In this document: piece after piece, positions 6,656-8,723 of the stretch
Numbering within the stretch: the stretch's first letter is position 1
How the letters are laid out: each line of letters starts with the position of its first letter
From: SAT2750 sp964476375
GTDB lineage: Bacteria; Planctomycetota; Planctomycetia; Pirellulales; Pirellulaceae
Direction: 5' to 3'
Length of the DNA: 8,723 nucleotides
NCBI GenBank assembly: GCA_964476375.1
Contig: CAYYZW010000184.1
Location: 1-8,723, forward strand
Notes under the pieces: model-generated
What the model was told of the DNA's origin: nothing
What the model saw: the letters and a program-made list of their open reading frames with translations, nothing else
The model's database searches: none
Program-made: the position numbers and the translations under genes

Positions 6656-8055
6656 CACCTGCCCGTCGCTTCACGGTGTTCCCTCTTTCCGCGATCTGCC
6701 TGTTCGCCATTGCCGTTGCGGCGACCTCGCTGGCGGCCGCTGACCGGCCCAACGTACTGATCATCTACTCCGATGACCAGGGAACCCTGGATGCCGGCTG
6801 CTACGGATCCGAAGACATCCACACACCGGCAATCAACAGCCTGGCCGAGCGCGGCGTGCGCTTCACCCAGGCCTATGCCCACACCGTCTGTTGTCCTTCA
6901 CGGGCCGCGTTGATGACCGGGCGTCATCCCCAGCGGACCGGTGTAAACAGCTGGGCCCAGCGTGCCATCACCGACCCGGAGGGGGTCAACATGTCCCTTG
7001 ACGAGGTCACCCTGGCCGAGGTGTACCAGCAGGCGGGTTACCGGACGGCGCTTTTTGGCAAGTGGCACCTCGGCGCCCACCGGGACCACGGGCCCACACG
7101 CCAGGGTTTTGACACGTTCTTTGGAATACGCGATGGCTTTATCGACAACCACAACCACTACTTCCTGCACGGCGACGGGTTTCATGACCTCTTCGAGGGG
7201 ACCGAGGAGGTCTTTGCCCACGGAAAGATTTTACCCGAACTGATCACAGAGCGGAGCCTTGACTTCCTTGAGCAGAATCGACGGCACCCTTTCTTCCTCT
7301 ACCTCGCTTACAACACTCCCCATTACCCCGAGCAGGCTCCCCGCCGGGATCTGAAACACTACCGGGATGTCCCGGAACCACGCCGCAGTTACGGGGCCTT
7401 TATCACCACCACCGACCGCCTCATCGGTCGCGTCCTTGCCAAGCTGGACTCCCTCACACTGGCCGACCATACCATCGTGATTTTCATGAGCGACAACGGT
7501 CATTCGCAAGAGAACTACCAGATTCGCATCGACAACCACAAAAGTGGTTACGCCAGGGGCCACGATTACGGACCCCATGGGGGTGGAGGAAACACCGGCC
7601 GCTGGATTGGCCACAAGGGGACGTTTCTCGAGGGGGGCGTGCGGGTCCCGGCAATTATCAGCCTTCCAGGAACACTCCCGGAAAACGTCGTCCGTCACCA
7701 GGCAATCACCACGATGGACTGGTTCCCGACCCTGCTGGGGCTTTGCCGGCTGCCTCTTCCCGCGGTCAAACTGGATGGCAGGGACATCCTCCCGGTAATC
7801 CATGACCCGGATATCTCCTCGCCCCACACCCGTTTCTATTTCCAGTGGCAGAAGAACTGGGCCGTCCGTGATGGTGACTGGAAATTGATCCGCACCCAGG
7901 GCCGCCAGGCCGACGCCCCAGAAGTGTTCTCACTCCATCACCTGGCAGGAGACGCTCCCGAAGTCACCAACCATGCCGATGACCATCCTGACATCGTCAC
8001 GCACCTTCGGCAGCTTTATAGTGACTGGGCCGACGATGTCTTCAGCGGAAAATAG
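6652..8055 (+). CDS. Secreted family S1 sulfatase (GALNS/arylsulfatase A-like)
   Basis: A 467-residue exported sulfatase. Three in-frame ATGs exist (6628, 6640, 6652). The last is preferred: GGAG lies 6 nt upstream, it overlaps the previous stop as ATGA, and it gives a compact signal peptide (MTPARRFTVFPLSAICLFAI then AVAATSLAAA, cleavage near residue 28-30). The catalytic set is complete: D41/D42 in YSDDQGTLD, Cys80 in C-C-P-S-R, K137 and H139 in GKWHLG, a TPHYP block at about 7315-7329, D281/N282 in MSDNGHS, and K322 in GHKGTFLEGG. Between the DN pair and K322 lies a His- and Gly-rich segment (residues about 290-320, with GHDYGPHGGGGNTGRW). It makes the spacing 41 residues, against 20 in the sulfatase at the left end. 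The C-terminus is ordinary for the family (WAVRDGDWKLIRTQ, then DAPEVTNHADDHPDI). Translational coupling to the SGSH-like gene argues for action on the same substrate. The sulfate position attacked cannot be read from sequence. Confidence 0.92.
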   Translation: MTPARRFTVFPLSAICLFAIAVAATSLAAADRPNVLIIYSDDQGTLDAGCYGSEDIHTPAINSLAERGVRFTQAYAHTVCCPSRAALMTGRHPQRTGVNSWAQRAITDPEGVNMSLDEVTLAEVYQQAGYRTALFGKWHLGAHRDHGPTRQGFDTFFGIRDGFIDNHNHYFLHGDGFHDLFEGTEEVFAHGKILPELITERSLDFLEQNRRHPFFLYLAYNTPHYPEQAPRRDLKHYRDVPEPRRSYGAFITTTDRLIGRVLAKLDSLTLADHTIVIFMSDNGHSQENYQIRIDNHKSGYARGHDYGPHGGGGNTGRWIGHKGTFLEGGVRVPAIISLPGTLPENVVRHQAITTMDWFPTLLGLCRLPLPAVKLDGRDILPVIHDPDISSPHTRFYFQWQKNWAVRDGDWKLIRTQGRQADAPEVFSLHHLAGDAPEVTNHADDHPDIVTHLRQLYSDWADDVFSGK

Positions 8056-8071
8056 GCGGACAACCACCACC

Positions 8072-8723
8072 ATGAGCATCCACAAGTTCCTTTCCACCAC
8101 GCTCCCTGTCATCCTCCTGCTCACCTCCGTAACAGCAGCCGAGGAGACCGCCATCATGATCGAGGTCCAGGCGGGCGACCACCTGCGGCACCATACACCC
8201 GTCTTCCTTCGACTCCCTGACGACATGGCCGATGGCCGGCAGCTTGTGATGCAGCGTGTCGAGGACCGTACGCGAATCGGGATTCAGAGAATCCAAGGGG
8301 ACACCCCGATGATCGCCTGGATGATCGAGAAACGCCTCGGCGCCGGTCTCTCAAGGAAATACAAGCTCCTGGCAGTGGACCGCATGGTGGACCGGGTTCC
8401 CACCATGGTTACGGTCACACGGGATGACCGACGACTGGTGGCCCACGTGCGTGGCAAACCGGTGCTGGCCTACAACCATGCCGTCATCCCATCCCCTCCC
8501 GGGATCGACCCGGTCTACCGCCGCAGCGGTTATATCCATCCCATTTACAACCCACGCGGGCAAAGCGTGACGGGGGACTTCCCACCCGACCACCCGCACC
8601 AGCACGCGCTTTTCCTGGCCTGGGTCAACACCACCTTTGGAGACCATGCACCGGACTTCTGGAACCAGGCCGGCAAGACCGCCAGCATCCGGCACACGAG
8701 GATAATTGGCACGCCGGTCTCTG
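8072..8723 (+). CDS. DUF6807 ('PmoA-like') exported protein, 3' end outside window
   Basis: An open frame of 217 codons that runs off the right edge with no stop. It starts at an ATG 16 bp after the preceding sulfatase stop, with only a weak purine stretch (GGCGGA, 8055-8060) as ribosome site. The start is supported by the Sec signal it creates (MSIHKFLSTTLPVILLLTSV then TAAEE, cleavage near residue 22-23). Hallmarks of DUF6807 are visible at about 134-182: VLAYNH, RRSGYIHPIYNPRGQSV, and a DHPHQH cluster (D173, H174, H176, H178) followed by ALFLAW. Members are often auto-labelled 'methane oxygenase PmoA', but nothing here resembles a subunit of particulate methane monooxygenase, and the context is glycan desulfation. 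The His/Asp cluster could bind a metal or sugar; that is inference. The close spacing makes it the third member of the forward operon. No enzymatic role can be assigned from what is visible. Confidence 0.85.
   Translation, partial: MSIHKFLSTTLPVILLLTSVTAAEETAIMIEVQAGDHLRHHTPVFLRLPDDMADGRQLVMQRVEDRTRIGIQRIQGDTPMIAWMIEKRLGAGLSRKYKLLAVDRMVDRVPTMVTVTRDDRRLVAHVRGKPVLAYNHAVIPSPPGIDPVYRRSGYIHPIYNPRGQSVTGDFPPDHPHQHALFLAWVNTTFGDHAPDFWNQAGKTASIRHTRIIGTPVS

Noticed and set aside
7231..7827. 198-codon reverse open frame opposite the second forward sulfatase
   Set aside because: Antisense to conserved catalytic residues, with no recognisable protein features.

Overview
The window is a dense gene cluster from a high-GC bacterium built around secreted family S1 sulfatases. 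The most likely host is a member of the Planctomycetota, with a related PVC lineage (Verrucomicrobiota or Lentisphaerota) as the alternative. The reasons are four distinct sulfatases in under 9 kb, a Tat-exported Gfo/Idh/MocA-like protein and a DUF6807 ('PmoA-like') protein, a mix typical of planctomycete genomes. Assignment to a genus is not possible from the sequence alone.

Layout. The left end holds the 3' part of a forward sulfatase (1-1430, 5' end outside the window). It converges with a reverse-strand pair: a Tat-exported, Gfo/Idh/MocA-like protein (3691-4947, transcribed first), then an AtsA-like arylsulfatase with an extra C-terminal domain (1442-3601). A 187-bp divergent intergenic region (4948-5134) separates this pair from a forward run of three tightly packed genes. 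These are an N-sulfoglucosamine sulfohydrolase (SGSH)-like sulfatase (5135-6655), a second sulfatase whose ATG overlaps the previous stop as ATGA (6652-8055), and a DUF6807 protein starting 16 bp later and running off the right edge (8072-8723). This last gene has no stop codon in the window and is easy to miss.

How the genes may work together. Every complete protein starts with an export signal (Sec-type, or Tat-type for 3691-4947), so the set acts in the periplasm or outside the cell. The four sulfatases carry four different active-site motifs (C-S-P-T-R, C-C-P-T-R, C-S-A-S-R, C-C-P-S-R). All are of the cysteine type that needs conversion to formylglycine. Their divergence suggests removal of different sulfate groups from one complex sulfated glycan. 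The SGSH-like enzyme points to N-sulfated glucosamine (heparin or heparan-like material) as one component. No glycoside hydrolase, polysaccharide lyase, transporter, sulfatase-maturating enzyme or regulator is visible here, so the substrate remains an inference. I saw no RNA genes, CRISPR arrays, insertion sequences or convincing intrinsic terminators. The only non-coding stretch of any size is the 187-bp divergent region.
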